From assembly GCA_037143795.1 (NCBI GenBank), contig JBAWXZ010000008.1, forward strand, positions 1 through 64,000: DNA of 64,000 bases. The letters run 5' to 3'. Positions within the stretch are counted from its first letter, which is position 1. Every line of letters begins with the position of its first letter. Positions 1 to 8,714 of this stretch are shown here, piece after piece. The notes under the pieces are model-generated. The model saw only the letters and a program-made list of their open reading frames with translations, was not told where the DNA came from and made no database searches. The DNA is from Firm-13 sp037143795 (GTDB lineage: Bacteria; Bacillota; Clostridia; Saccharofermentanales; Saccharofermentanaceae). The position numbers and the translations under genes are program-made.

Positions 1-9
1 AAGACAACA

Positions 10-43
10 AAAAACTCTCCGGACTATATTCCGAAGAGTTTTT
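10..43. terminator. Bidirectional terminator-like hairpin
   Basis: The arms at 10-23 and 30-43 are complementary with one mismatch (AAAAACTC against GAGTTTTT at the base, TCCGGA/TCCGA inside), with a 6-nt loop. A-rich and T-rich ends on the two sides make it readable as a terminator in both directions. What lies to the left is outside the window. Confidence 0.6.
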
Positions 44-64
44 CAGTGCCCTGGCCTGGGTGCC

Positions 65-235
65 CACCCCAAGAAAACAACCCCGATCCTGAACGCCAAT
101 TATTACGACTGGTTCGTAAAGACGGATGAAAAATGCTATGCGCTGACCGATTCCGGGAAACAGGCTATTGTGACATATGAACCGCTTATCAGCGCTTTTC
201 AAAAATCCGCGCAGCCTGCTTCATATTCTCAATGA
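65..235 (+). pseudogene. C-terminal gene fragment, possibly DUF2161-like
   Basis: An open frame without a start ends at the stop at 233-235. It reads ...KKTTPILNANYYDWFVKT... and then ...YALTDSGKQAIVTY. This resembles the C-terminal end of DUF2161 (PDDEXK-like) proteins, which finish with a Y-G-W-F and Y-A-L-T-x-x-G pattern; that comparison is from memory and is weak. The frame follows directly after the hairpin at 10-43, so no upstream body of the gene is present, and it runs about 45 nt into the 3' end of the opposing aldo/keto reductase gene. I read it as a remnant at a rearrangement junction rather than a functional gene. Confidence 0.35.
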
Positions 236-1340
236 CCTGCACGCCAAAAGGACATTTTGCTTCACAAGATCCGCATGCTATACATTCGGATGCCTTGTGC
301 TGTGATGACTTGTATTGTCCGAGTATCCCGGCTGGAATATCCGATTCGTCAAGAGCGGCAACATCAAGCATTTTGGTCGTTGCTGCAATATCAATTCCGG
401 AAGGACAAGGAATGCAATGATTGCAGTATACGCATTCAGCGGCAAAATTATTTTTGATGTTTTTGATTGCCTCCGAAAAGTCGCGCTGCTCATCGCCTGC
501 ACTTAGGTAATTGACTGCGGCGAGTACCTCTTCCCTTGTTTTGCATCCGATCAGAGCGCTTACAACAGCCGGCCTTGTCAATGCATAATGGATGCATTGT
601 TCCTCGGTCAGCGGTTTGGCAAAGGGAGTAAATTCCGGTGACAGAAGTTTGCCTGCGGCAAGCGTTTTCATAGTAGTGATAGCAACCCCTTTGCTTTCAC
701 ACAGTCTGTAGAGATCCGTGCGGCTCGGATTAACGCCGCCGTATTTTTCTTTTTCCGGTTTCCCCTCAAAGAAAGTAAAAATATCCGCTCCGGTCGGCAT
801 CATATCAAAAGCAGGGTTAACGCTGAACATTAACAGATCGAGAACTCCCGTCCCGACAATCCGGGCGGCCGTTGCCGGATTATGTGAACTTGCCCCGATC
901 GCACGGATCCTGCCGTCCTTTTTAAGCTGCTGGACATATTTAATGTATTCCGTTTCAAATACATTTTTAAAATCTTCTTCAGTTTCAATAAAAAACATCA
1001 TCCCAAGATCTATGTAATCGGTTTTAAAGCTGCGCATAAGATTTTCAAAATATTCCCTGCATACCGGCACGTCGCGTGTGCGGTCGTATTGCTCGTTGAT
1101 ATCCACCGAGCCAATATGTCCCTGCAGCAGGACCTTGTCGCGCCGGCCCTTAAGGGCTTTTGATATATTGTCCCGGACAGGCGTGCCGGGCATAAATACA
1201 TCCATAATATTCATGCCGGACTCCAACGCCGCGTCAATCACTTCTTCACACTGTTCATATGGCCGGTTATCCAGATGTTCGGTGCCAAGACCGACAATGC
1301 CGGCGGACATGCCTGTTTTTCCGATTGGCCTGTAAATCAT
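189..1340 (-). CDS. Aldo/keto reductase with C-terminal 4Fe-4S ferredoxin-like domain
   Basis: This 383-residue protein has an N-terminal aldo/keto reductase TIM barrel (about 1-270, starting MIYRPIGKTGMSAGIVGLGT). The C-terminal third carries two cysteine clusters, CVYCNHCIPCP near residue 303 and CIACGSCEAKCP near residue 353, typical of ferredoxin-type iron-sulfur binding. Clostridial proteins of this architecture are annotated as oxidoreductases of the aldo/keto reductase family, with substrate usually unknown. It is probably a cytoplasmic NAD(P)H-dependent carbonyl reductase linked to an electron-transfer partner (inference). The HEAT-repeat gene upstream ends only 6 nt before its start, so the two are probably co-transcribed. 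Confidence 0.9.
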   Translation of the reverse strand: MIYRPIGKTGMSAGIVGLGTEHLDNRPYEQCEEVIDAALESGMNIMDVFMPGTPVRDNISKALKGRRDKVLLQGHIGSVDINEQYDRTRDVPVCREYFENLMRSFKTDYIDLGMMFFIETEEDFKNVFETEYIKYVQQLKKDGRIRAIGASSHNPATAARIVGTGVLDLLMFSVNPAFDMMPTGADIFTFFEGKPEKEKYGGVNPSRTDLYRLCESKGVAITTMKTLAAGKLLSPEFTPFAKPLTEEQCIHYALTRPAVVSALIGCKTREEVLAAVNYLSAGDEQRDFSEAIKNIKNNFAAECVYCNHCIPCPSGIDIAATTKMLDVAALDESDIPAGILGQYKSSQHKASECIACGSCEAKCPFGVQVIENMKQAARIFEKR

Positions 1341-1346
1341 GATCCT

Positions 1347-1991
1347 TCACCTCAATTTAAGTATTTTTTCTGCACGCTTCCTGGTACTGGATTTTGAAAA
1401 TTCCAAATATTCAGTTGCACATTCAACAATTATTTTTTTGCTTTCCGACGGCAATCTGCTGAATATTCTGTAAAATGCTTCCAGAATCCAGTCAATTTCA
1501 TTCGGAAGAGGATCATCATAAGCTTCCAGAAGAATAGGAAGGACAACTGCGGCATTATAGGATGAAATCCCGCCAAACCGTCCTAAATACCCTTCAGCTG
1601 CCGCCGATAAACATACGCCCTGATGTTCATTTATAAATTTTTCAGCATAGGGAACTGCTTTGCCTGCTTTTTGGGGGTCCAATTCAGCACAATATCCGAT
1701 GGTGGTAATTATCATCCATCTTGTCTGGGGTTCCTTCACATCCAGTGCAGGAAAAAGTTCGGCAAGATACGGCGATACCAGATCCGGTTTTACCTCAGCG
1801 ACTTTTTCAATGATTTTGGCTGCCCCGGCACGAATACTTTTTGATTTTTCATTACTTGAATCATAGTTAACAAGGCGAATTGCTTCCGGCAGGATTATAT
1901 TATTTCCTTTTAGCACCTGTTCTGCCAGAGCTTTACCAAGGGCTGATGATGTTGTCCCTTTATTACTTTGAAGCTGTTCAAATATTGACAT
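1347..1991 (-). CDS. HEAT-repeat-like helical protein
   Basis: This is a 214-residue, all-helical protein starting MSIFEQLQSNKG. It contains repeated amphipathic helix pairs (for example VNYDSSNEKSKSIRAGAAKIIEKVAE and EPQTRWMIITTIGYCAELDPQKAGKAV) that resemble HEAT/PBS lyase-type repeats, usually protein-binding scaffolds. The start at 1991 is chosen because AAGGAG lies 9 nt upstream; the frame is open further upstream, but that stretch overlaps the neighbouring hydrolase gene. It lies in a leftward run between the hydrolase and the aldo/keto reductase. No enzymatic motif is visible and the partner is unknown. Confidence 0.75.
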   Translation of the reverse strand: MSIFEQLQSNKGTTSSALGKALAEQVLKGNNIILPEAIRLVNYDSSNEKSKSIRAGAAKIIEKVAEVKPDLVSPYLAELFPALDVKEPQTRWMIITTIGYCAELDPQKAGKAVPYAEKFINEHQGVCLSAAAEGYLGRFGGISSYNAAVVLPILLEAYDDPLPNEIDWILEAFYRIFSRLPSESKKIIVECATEYLEFSKSSTRKRAEKILKLR

Positions 1992-2016
1992 CTGTATCAT
2001 CTCCTTTCTGCTGTCT

Positions 2017-2859
2017 TCAATCCTGCATCTTTTCAACAACCCTGTCCAGCCATTCGGATACAAGATTGTTGAACAGATCTTCCTGCTCTATCTGCAGATT
2101 ATGTCCGGCCCTGTCAAGGATGACAAAAGAGGCATGCGGATAATCTTCCAGAAGAGTAAACTGATCCTTATATCCAACAGACGAATCCTGCCTGCCTGTC
2201 AGAATGAGGCAAGGTTCTTCGAAGGGCTTTTCTAGCGGATCGACCTCGTAGGAAAAGGCGCCTTCCAGCCGGTGATCCAGAAATGCCCTGTCATATAACT
2301 TAATAGCCGGATATATGTCGGTCCTGAATTTGTCCCATACCCTTTGGGTCTGCACTACATTTATCCAGGTAAATGCCGCTCTTTCCGTAAAACTCAGGCG
2401 GGAAAGAAATTCGGCATCCTTTTTCATAACTGTAAATGGCGGTACATTCCTTTTACTCTGGTCAGGAGTTACTGACGGGCAGATCAGAAGGAGGCCGAGT
2501 ATCTCTTCGCGTCTTTTTCTTAGAAGGCCCCTTGAAAGCAATCCACCATATGATTCCCCCGCCAGAATGAATTTCTTTCCCGGTATGACAGCATCAACAA
2601 AGGCAAGAATCACATCCAGAACCTGGTCGGAGCACCTTATTGATTCACCGGCCTTTGACAGGCCCATTCCCGGCAAATCAATATATATCCGCATGAATTG
2701 TGTCGGGTGAAGAGTAAAAACGGGTTCCAGGCATCCTGACATGAGCCGGTGGTCGACACTCCATCCGTGAATCATGAGGACGGGAATTCCTTCCCCGTAT
2801 ATTTCATAATATATTTCCGAGTCAAGAAGGCTGATTCGATTCCTGATTTCCTCTGGCAT
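2017..2859 (-). CDS. Alpha/beta hydrolase
   Basis: This is a 280-residue alpha/beta-hydrolase fold protein. It shows the oxyanion strand VLMIHGWSVDH, the nucleophile elbow G-E-S-Y-G, a late acidic residue in TGRQDSSVG and a C-terminal catalytic histidine in DRAGHNLQ, so the Ser-Asp-His triad is complete. The substrate cannot be predicted; esterase, lactonase or C-C hydrolase activities are all possible. The start at 2859 (MPEEIRN) is chosen because AAGGAG lies 7 nt upstream; an upstream extension to 2964 would overlap the peptidase gene. No signal peptide is visible, so it is likely cytoplasmic. Confidence 0.85.
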   Translation of the reverse strand: MPEEIRNRISLLDSEIYYEIYGEGIPVLMIHGWSVDHRLMSGCLEPVFTLHPTQFMRIYIDLPGMGLSKAGESIRCSDQVLDVILAFVDAVIPGKKFILAGESYGGLLSRGLLRKRREEILGLLLICPSVTPDQSKRNVPPFTVMKKDAEFLSRLSFTERAAFTWINVVQTQRVWDKFRTDIYPAIKLYDRAFLDHRLEGAFSYEVDPLEKPFEEPCLILTGRQDSSVGYKDQFTLLEDYPHASFVILDRAGHNLQIEQEDLFNNLVSEWLDRVVEKMQD

Positions 2860-2933
2860 ATGATTCTCCTTGATATTCCGCAAAATCCACTGCTTTGATT
2901 GAAAATCGACCGGCTTCCGGGGGGGGGATTTGA

Positions 2934-4712
2934 TTAAATACTTTCTGTTTCTGCTTTGAGCCATACCTGGTGTTCTTCGTCCAGATACACCGACAATTTG
3001 TCATATACCTGGCTGTGATACCGATTAATCCAGGTGCGTTCAGCTGTACTGAGCATTTCGGCAAGAATCGCACTGCGGTCAATCGGCAGAAAGCACAGAT
3101 CCTCAAACCGCATGAATGTACCGCACTGTGTTGTTTCATCCTCCACGATAAGAAGCGTATTTTCGGTCCGTATTCCGTACATGCCCTCTTTGTATACTCC
3201 CGGTTCATCGGTTATTGTCATTCCTTTTTCAAGCACGGCGTTATTGGGTTTCATCGAAAACCTCTGCGGGCCTTCATGTACACCCGAAAAATAACCTAAC
3301 CCGTGGCCGGAACCGCATTTGTAATCAAGGCCATGCTCCCACATTGGCATCCTGGCCAGAATATCCAGTTTGGAACCCGTTGCTCCATACATGAATTTGG
3401 CCGTTGACAGCGCAATCATGGATTTGAGCGTCAGGGTGAAATCCTTTTTCTCCTCATCCGTCAGCGGACCGAGTGCGATCGTCCTGGTAATGTCCGTCGT
3501 TCCGTTTTGAAACTGGCAGCCGGAGTCCAGCAGGAAAAAACCCCTGGGCTTAAGGGTGTACTGATTCTCCGGTGTCGGAGCATAATGCATCATCGCAGCA
3601 TGATCACCGTAGGCCGCTATCGTGCCGAAACTGAGCTCCACAAAAAGAGGCAGCTCTTTACGGAACTCCAGTGCTTTGTTATCTACATCGATTTCAGTGA
3701 TTTCCTTTTCGGATACATTATCCTTTAGCCATTTGAATAACCTCACCAGCGCCACGCTGTCCTTCATATAGCAGTCACGGATATTACTTATTTCAATATC
3801 GTTTTTCACTGCCTTGCACGGGGCTGCCAACCCTTCCGCTTCAATTTTGCGGACAGAGGGCCGGATGGAATGAACCAAGCTTATATTTGTCTTTTCCGGG
3901 TCAAAAAGGATCGAAGCGGGACTTACGATGTCTTTAATGAAATCATATATTTCTGTATACTTGCTGAGCAGGACACCATCCGCGGCAAGTGCTCCGAGCA
4001 CATCCTCCGGCACCTTATCCGGATCAACAAACAGATATGACGTATCCTTCCCTATAACGGCAAAGGATGTCACATATGGATTGTATGGAATGTCATTCCC
4101 GCGAATATTATAAAGCCAGCAAATCTCTTCGAGCGCACTGAGCAAATAATAATCCGCACCGCGCTTTTTCATGGATTCCCTGATCTCTACCATTTTTTCC
4201 CTGCGATCCCTGCCTGCATACAAAACATCATGAAGGAAAACCCTGTCCTTTGGAATCCCGGGCCGGTCTTCCCAAACAGATCCAACAGGATCCAGATCAC
4301 TTCTAATAGTGGCTGCTTTGTCCGACAGTGCATCCGTCATTGTTTTCATCGCACCGGCCGAAAACGAAGTCCCGTCAACAGCAAGGCACCCACCCTGCGG
4401 CAATACTTCCGCAAGCCATTCCTCATATGAAGGGACGCCTGGCTCTCCCATTTTGAAAAGCCTGATTCCGGACCCTGCAAGCTGGTTTGCAGCCTGAATA
4501 AAATATCTTCCGTCCGTCCAAAGTCCTGCGTCATCACGCGTTATTACTGCGGTTCCGGCCGAGCCGGTAAATCCGCTTATCCATTGCCTGCTTTTCCAGT
4601 GTTCCCCTGTATATTCGCTCATGTGAGCGTCACAGCCCGGCACAAGACAGGCGTCAATGCCCTCCTTTGCCATCATGTTCCGTAAAGATTCAATTTTGCT
4701 TCCGGTTTCCAT
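2934..4712 (-). CDS. M24 family Xaa-Pro aminopeptidase
   Basis: This 592-residue protein has two N-terminal creatinase-like domains followed by a pita-bread metallopeptidase domain. The C-terminal half has the metal-binding set: an aspartate in LLDSGCQFQNGTTDITRT and a second in TTDIT, a histidine in GSGHGLGYFSGVHEGP, and glutamates in DEPGVYKEGMYGIRTEN. This is the aminopeptidase P architecture of about 600 residues seen in Firmicutes, which removes an N-terminal residue preceding proline from peptides in the cytoplasm. It heads the leftward run that continues into the hydrolase gene. A nine-G run lies just past its stop. Confidence 0.93.
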   Translation of the reverse strand: METGSKIESLRNMMAKEGIDACLVPGCDAHMSEYTGEHWKSRQWISGFTGSAGTAVITRDDAGLWTDGRYFIQAANQLAGSGIRLFKMGEPGVPSYEEWLAEVLPQGGCLAVDGTSFSAGAMKTMTDALSDKAATIRSDLDPVGSVWEDRPGIPKDRVFLHDVLYAGRDRREKMVEIRESMKKRGADYYLLSALEEICWLYNIRGNDIPYNPYVTSFAVIGKDTSYLFVDPDKVPEDVLGALAADGVLLSKYTEIYDFIKDIVSPASILFDPEKTNISLVHSIRPSVRKIEAEGLAAPCKAVKNDIEISNIRDCYMKDSVALVRLFKWLKDNVSEKEITEIDVDNKALEFRKELPLFVELSFGTIAAYGDHAAMMHYAPTPENQYTLKPRGFFLLDSGCQFQNGTTDITRTIALGPLTDEEKKDFTLTLKSMIALSTAKFMYGATGSKLDILARMPMWEHGLDYKCGSGHGLGYFSGVHEGPQRFSMKPNNAVLEKGMTITDEPGVYKEGMYGIRTENTLLIVEDETTQCGTFMRFEDLCFLPIDRSAILAEMLSTAERTWINRYHSQVYDKLSVYLDEEHQVWLKAETESI

Positions 4713-4742
4713 TTTTCAGTCTCCCCATATTGTTTTATATAT

Positions 4743-5861
4743 TCAGATTGCTTCTGTATTTTGCATATTTTCCTGAGGTACATCAACTCGGCTTTTCTTC
4801 CGGACAGGAAGATACAAAATGATCAGAATGCATATTATGCCGGAGATGCATTTACTAAGGAAAAATGGTCCGACCATAGCCGGCTCGACAGTCGCCACAT
4901 AGGCAAATTGGCCGCCCAGAACAAATGCCGCACTTACGGCAAGCGATGAACAGAGTACCTTGCCTTTTCTGTCCATATTCTGCAGATCTCCAAATACAAG
5001 CAGGTTGCTCGCAAGGTTACCGATACCGGCAGAAATGGCATGTGCATTTACGCCAAGGACGCGTCCGATTTTTTCAAAACGCCGCTTCAAAAGCCGGTTG
5101 AGAACTTCCATCATAGGGTAGGCGCCGGCAAGAATCAGTGTGATTTTGCCTACAAGAAAAACGGTATCCGTAAACGGTACAAGGGTTGGAATCACTTTGA
5201 TCCCGAGGATTACATCAAGCCCCTGGAAAAGGATTCCAAGAACTCCAAGGGCTGATAATATTTTACCGAAAATAATAAATCCTTTAAGTGTCATACCGGG
5301 CAGACGAACAAGACCAATACTCAGAAGCAGCACAATCACAAAAAGCGGTATCATATTCCATAGAAGCGGAAAAAATGCGAGACCGCTCAAGAGTCCCGCA
5401 AAAAAACATCCTGGCACAATTGATATAATCCCGATGACAACACCTTTGGCAAAAAACTCATTATCTGCTTTGCTGATGAACCGGCATGCGACAGGAATAC
5501 TGAAGCTGATTGTCGCTCCAAGGGTTGATGCAATAATAATCCCGGAAAATCGGCCGATCGCTTCGTTTTCGGCCAGGTTCCTGGAAATCTGGTATCCGCC
5601 CATGTCGACCGGGAAGATGCAGGCCGGAAGTATCGAGGGATCAATATGAAGAAAAACTGAAAAAGCATGCACGGCAGGCCCCAGAATCACCAGTAGAAAC
5701 GGCGAAATTGAATAAATGCCTATTATACCCAGTGCAAGGGGGCCCATCGCTTTAAAGCCTTCCTCGAACTTGACGCCCAGCTTGAGAGGACTTCCAAAAA
5801 TGTAGTCCAAGCCGCCGGCTATAAGGAAGAAGCACATGACTATAAGCACCGGCTTATCCAC
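4743..5861 (-). CDS. eutH: EutH-like ethanolamine permease family protein
   Basis: This is a 372-residue integral membrane protein with about ten hydrophobic segments. The N-terminal region (GLDYIFGSPLKLGVKFEEGF, then KAMGPLALGIIGIYSISP) and the segment containing PVDMGGYQI match the EutH family of ethanolamine utilisation transporters. The gene begins at GTG (5861) behind a GGGAG ribosome binding site. No other ethanolamine utilisation gene (EutBC ammonia lyase, shell proteins, EutVW) is seen nearby, so the substrate is uncertain. It may act as a stand-alone permease for ethanolamine or a related amine. The following gene is a peptidase with a 30-nt gap. Confidence 0.8.
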   Translation of the reverse strand: MDKPVLIVMCFFLIAGGLDYIFGSPLKLGVKFEEGFKAMGPLALGIIGIYSISPFLLVILGPAVHAFSVFLHIDPSILPACIFPVDMGGYQISRNLAENEAIGRFSGIIIASTLGATISFSIPVACRFISKADNEFFAKGVVIGIISIVPGCFFAGLLSGLAFFPLLWNMIPLFVIVLLLSIGLVRLPGMTLKGFIIFGKILSALGVLGILFQGLDVILGIKVIPTLVPFTDTVFLVGKITLILAGAYPMMEVLNRLLKRRFEKIGRVLGVNAHAISAGIGNLASNLLVFGDLQNMDRKGKVLCSSLAVSAAFVLGGQFAYVATVEPAMVGPFFLSKCISGIICILIILYLPVRKKSRVDVPQENMQNTEAI

Positions 5862-6017
5862 GAATTGTATTCTCCCAATTGATTTTTTCTGTTGTTAAAT
5901 GGACTGCGATATTCATATCAAAGCCTCCAAAAAATGATCTATCTGAATATCGTATCACCAAATCCTCACTTTATCATTCCATTAACAAATTCAATTTGAA
6001 AATAGCAGTAAGAAATA

Positions 6018-6305
6018 TCAGTCAGCCCGGACTTCTACGCCATTCCAGAAAGCAATATAATCTTTGATCATCTCTGCTTTTTCCAGTGGTTCCGGATAGT
6101 ACCAGGCAGCGTTTGCATTGCGCTTACCGTCGACTACCACATCATAGTAGCTGGCAAGTCCCTTCCATGGGCAGCGTGTGTGGTAGTCGCTGCTCTCGAG
6201 ATATACCGGGTCAACATCTGCTTTCGGAAAATACTGATTCCCTTCAATCACAATAGTTTTGTCGCTTTTCGCCAGTTGTGTACCATTCCAATTTGCGTAT
6301 ACCAT
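6018..6305 (-). CDS. DUF427 domain protein
   Basis: This is a small 95-residue protein. The pattern SDYHTRCPWKGLASYYDVVVDGK followed by AAWYYPEPLEKAEMIKDYIAFW is diagnostic of DUF427 (a beta-tent fold of unknown function). It has no signal peptide or membrane segment. AGGAAGGAGG precedes the start. It lies 26 nt downstream of the flavoprotein gene on the same strand, so the two probably share a transcript. The function is not known for the family. Confidence 0.9.
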   Translation of the reverse strand: MVYANWNGTQLAKSDKTIVIEGNQYFPKADVDPVYLESSDYHTRCPWKGLASYYDVVVDGKRNANAAWYYPEPLEKAEMIKDYIAFWNGVEVRAD

Positions 6306-6331
6306 TTTTTCCTCCTTCCTGACTAGTTGTC

Positions 6332-7681
6332 TTATAGCATATATACAATATCCGATGCAGTTGTCGGGTAGGCAAACATAATTCTTTTGAGCTGCTTCAA
6401 ATCAATTTGCAGTTGAATCGCTGTTGCAAAATGATTAACCAGTTCGTCCGCCTCATTGCTGATGAAGTGCGCTCCGATAATACAATTTGATTTTCTGTCA
6501 ATCACAATTTTTGCCATTGCATATTTTTCGTTCGTTCTTTTATATGTATACCAACCGGAAATGTCAAATTTTTTGGTATAACACTCATAACCCGCTTCAC
6601 GCGCTTTTTCTTCTGACAGGCCAACTGAAGCTATCGAGGGAACAGTAAACACTACAGACGGCATTACACTGTAATCCGGTTTTACGGCATTTCCCTTAAG
6701 CAGGTTAATTGACGCAATAGTTGATTCCATACTTGCTATCGGTGTAAGCGGCAGCCCCTTGGTATCAGCTGCATCTCCTGCTGAATACACTTTAGGATTG
6801 CTGACACTCTGCATATATTCATTTACGGTAATACCGTGTTTACTGAAATCCACATTGCCTGCCGCGAGATTCAATTTTTCAATATCGGGAATTCTTCCGG
6901 CACCATGAACCACCAGATCACATGAAAGAAGTATTTCTCCCTCCCCGGTGTTACCTTTTATGATGAACTTCCCGCCTTCCTTCTCAACAGAATGAACAAT
7001 CGTATTTCCAATGAAGCGGATTCCTATATCATTTGATTTTTGCATAAGCAGGCTGACAAGGTCAGCATCAAAATTCATAAGCGGCCGGTCCTGTCTTTCA
7101 ATAATGGTAACCGTAGACCCGGCACGGGCTGCAACGTGTGCAAACTCAAGGGATATCATGCCGCCGCCAATAAATACAATATTCCGGGGCAAAGTATCCA
7201 TGTCCAGAAAATAATCACTGAAAACAACATTCTCTTCCCCGTTTATTGAAAGTGGCATGGGCCGGGCTCCGGTAGCTATCAGAATATGGTCCCCCCGCAG
7301 GGTTTGTCCGTTAACCTCAATTTGATCCTCTGCTGCAAATCGGGCCGATCCATGAAAAGTATCAATTCCCGCGTCTGTAAATCCTTTTTCAAATCTATGC
7401 GAATAGTTATCAATAAAGGAACGTTTAAAAGCCATTAAATCAGACCAGGTAATGCTTGCTTTTCCATCAATTCCTTTGCCATTCATCCGGATATTCCAGT
7501 CTACAAGTTCTGCCGCTCCCATCAGAATTTTTTTCATGTCACATCCGCGCAGGGCACATGTTCCGCCAAAGGGCCGCTCATCGATTACTGCAACTTTCCA
7601 GCCCGCCCCCGAGCATTTTCGTGCAGCAGTGGATGCTCCTGAACCTGTACCGATCACAATAAGGTCAAAAACATTATCCAT
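6332..7681 (-). CDS. FAD/NAD(P) oxidoreductase of the disulfide-reductase fold, lacking the usual C-terminal histidine
   Basis: This is a 449-residue flavoprotein. An N-terminal FAD-binding motif (VIGTGSGASTAARKC) is followed by the redox-active CxxxxC pattern (GGTCALRGCDMKK), a central NAD(P) Rossmann motif (VFIGGGMISLEFAHVAA) and a second FAD contact (YSAGDAADT), then a dimerisation domain. Glutathione, mercuric and dihydrolipoamide reductases carry a catalytic H-P-T near the C-terminus; here the equivalent is Y-P-T (FAYPTTASDIV). That suggests a modified reaction or a different electron acceptor. The start at 7681 has GAGGAGG upstream. It is likely cytoplasmic and co-transcribed with the DUF427 gene. 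Confidence 0.88.
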   Translation of the reverse strand: MDNVFDLIVIGTGSGASTAARKCSGAGWKVAVIDERPFGGTCALRGCDMKKILMGAAELVDWNIRMNGKGIDGKASITWSDLMAFKRSFIDNYSHRFEKGFTDAGIDTFHGSARFAAEDQIEVNGQTLRGDHILIATGARPMPLSINGEENVVFSDYFLDMDTLPRNIVFIGGGMISLEFAHVAARAGSTVTIIERQDRPLMNFDADLVSLLMQKSNDIGIRFIGNTIVHSVEKEGGKFIIKGNTGEGEILLSCDLVVHGAGRIPDIEKLNLAAGNVDFSKHGITVNEYMQSVSNPKVYSAGDAADTKGLPLTPIASMESTIASINLLKGNAVKPDYSVMPSVVFTVPSIASVGLSEEKAREAGYECYTKKFDISGWYTYKRTNEKYAMAKIVIDRKSNCIIGAHFISNEADELVNHFATAIQLQIDLKQLKRIMFAYPTTASDIVYML

Positions 7682-7751
7682 ATACGAACCTCCTCATTAG
7701 AACTCATAAAATATATAGCTGTGATTTCGGCTCATAGCTTCCAACCAAATT

Positions 7752-8714
7752 TCAGAATGCAAGTTTTGATAAGGAGGACAGCTCAAATTGTCCGATTCTA
7801 TCTCCCTTTTCATCCTGTACGCAGACACTGGTCACTCCAAGCTCCAAACACATCCGTATACCGACAATCAGTTTTTCATTACTCCTCACACACAGCTGCA
7901 CTTTATCCTTCAATATATTTTTCTGTAAATCGTTTGCCGGAACCGTTACATAGTTTCCTATTTCCGTTATATTCAGATAAGATAAAAATCCTTTGTTCCC
8001 CATAAAATCCGTAACAAAACCGGCCCTGCTCCTGAATACAATTTCATCCCGTCCGCCCGCCTGCATGATTTCACCGTCCCGCAAAACAACAATCCTCGTC
8101 CCGAGCTTGATTGCTTCTTCAATATCATGGGTTACCATGACAACTGTTTTGCGGAGCGTCTTGTATAACCGGAGAATTTCATCCTGCAGTACTTTGCGGG
8201 TAATTTGATCAACAGCACCCAAAGGCTCATCCATAAGGATAATCTCCGGGTCTGCAGCAAGCGCACGAGCAATGCCGACTCTCTGTTTTTGACCGCCGCT
8301 TAATTCCTTCGGATACTTTGCAAGATAACTTTCATCCAGTCCAACCAGGTTTATCAGTTCACGGGCCCTTGTGCGTTTGACCTCTGCCGGCGATTTTTGT
8401 ATATCCAGGGAATATACAATATTCTTTTCAATCGACATATGCGGAAACAATCCGATCTGCTGGATTACGTATCCCATTTTCCGTTTAAGTTCAATGGAGT
8501 CCCACTCCCTCTGCTCTTTTCCTTTTACAAAAATCCGGCCGCTGCTTGGCTGAATCAAGCCATTCATCATCTTCAGAATGGTCGTTTTCCCGCAGCCTGA
8601 CGGACCAATCAAAACTACGAATTCGCCTTCTTCAACAGACAAATCCAAATGTTGGATGACCGGTTCGCCGGCCTGATAGTAATGGCCGACATCTTCAAAA
8701 TGAATGAGTGCCAT
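7752..8714 (-). CDS. Osmoprotectant ABC transporter ATP-binding protein (OpuCA-like)
   Basis: This is a 320-residue ATPase with Walker A GPSGCGKTT, signature LSGGQKQR, Walker B IILMDEP and the H-loop VMVTHD. Its closest type is the ATPase of quaternary amine (glycine betaine, carnitine, choline) importers. The C-terminal tail after residue 240 resembles only part of a CBS-type region, shorter than the paired CBS domains of classical OpuCA. Its start codon overlaps the stop of the binding-protein gene by one base, so it is translationally coupled as the third gene of the operon. Confidence 0.9.
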   Translation of the reverse strand: MALIHFEDVGHYYQAGEPVIQHLDLSVEEGEFVVLIGPSGCGKTTILKMMNGLIQPSSGRIFVKGKEQREWDSIELKRKMGYVIQQIGLFPHMSIEKNIVYSLDIQKSPAEVKRTRARELINLVGLDESYLAKYPKELSGGQKQRVGIARALAADPEIILMDEPLGAVDQITRKVLQDEILRLYKTLRKTVVMVTHDIEEAIKLGTRIVVLRDGEIMQAGGRDEIVFRSRAGFVTDFMGNKGFLSYLNITEIGNYVTVPANDLQKNILKDKVQLCVRSNEKLIVGIRMCLELGVTSVCVQDEKGDRIGQFELSSLSKLAF

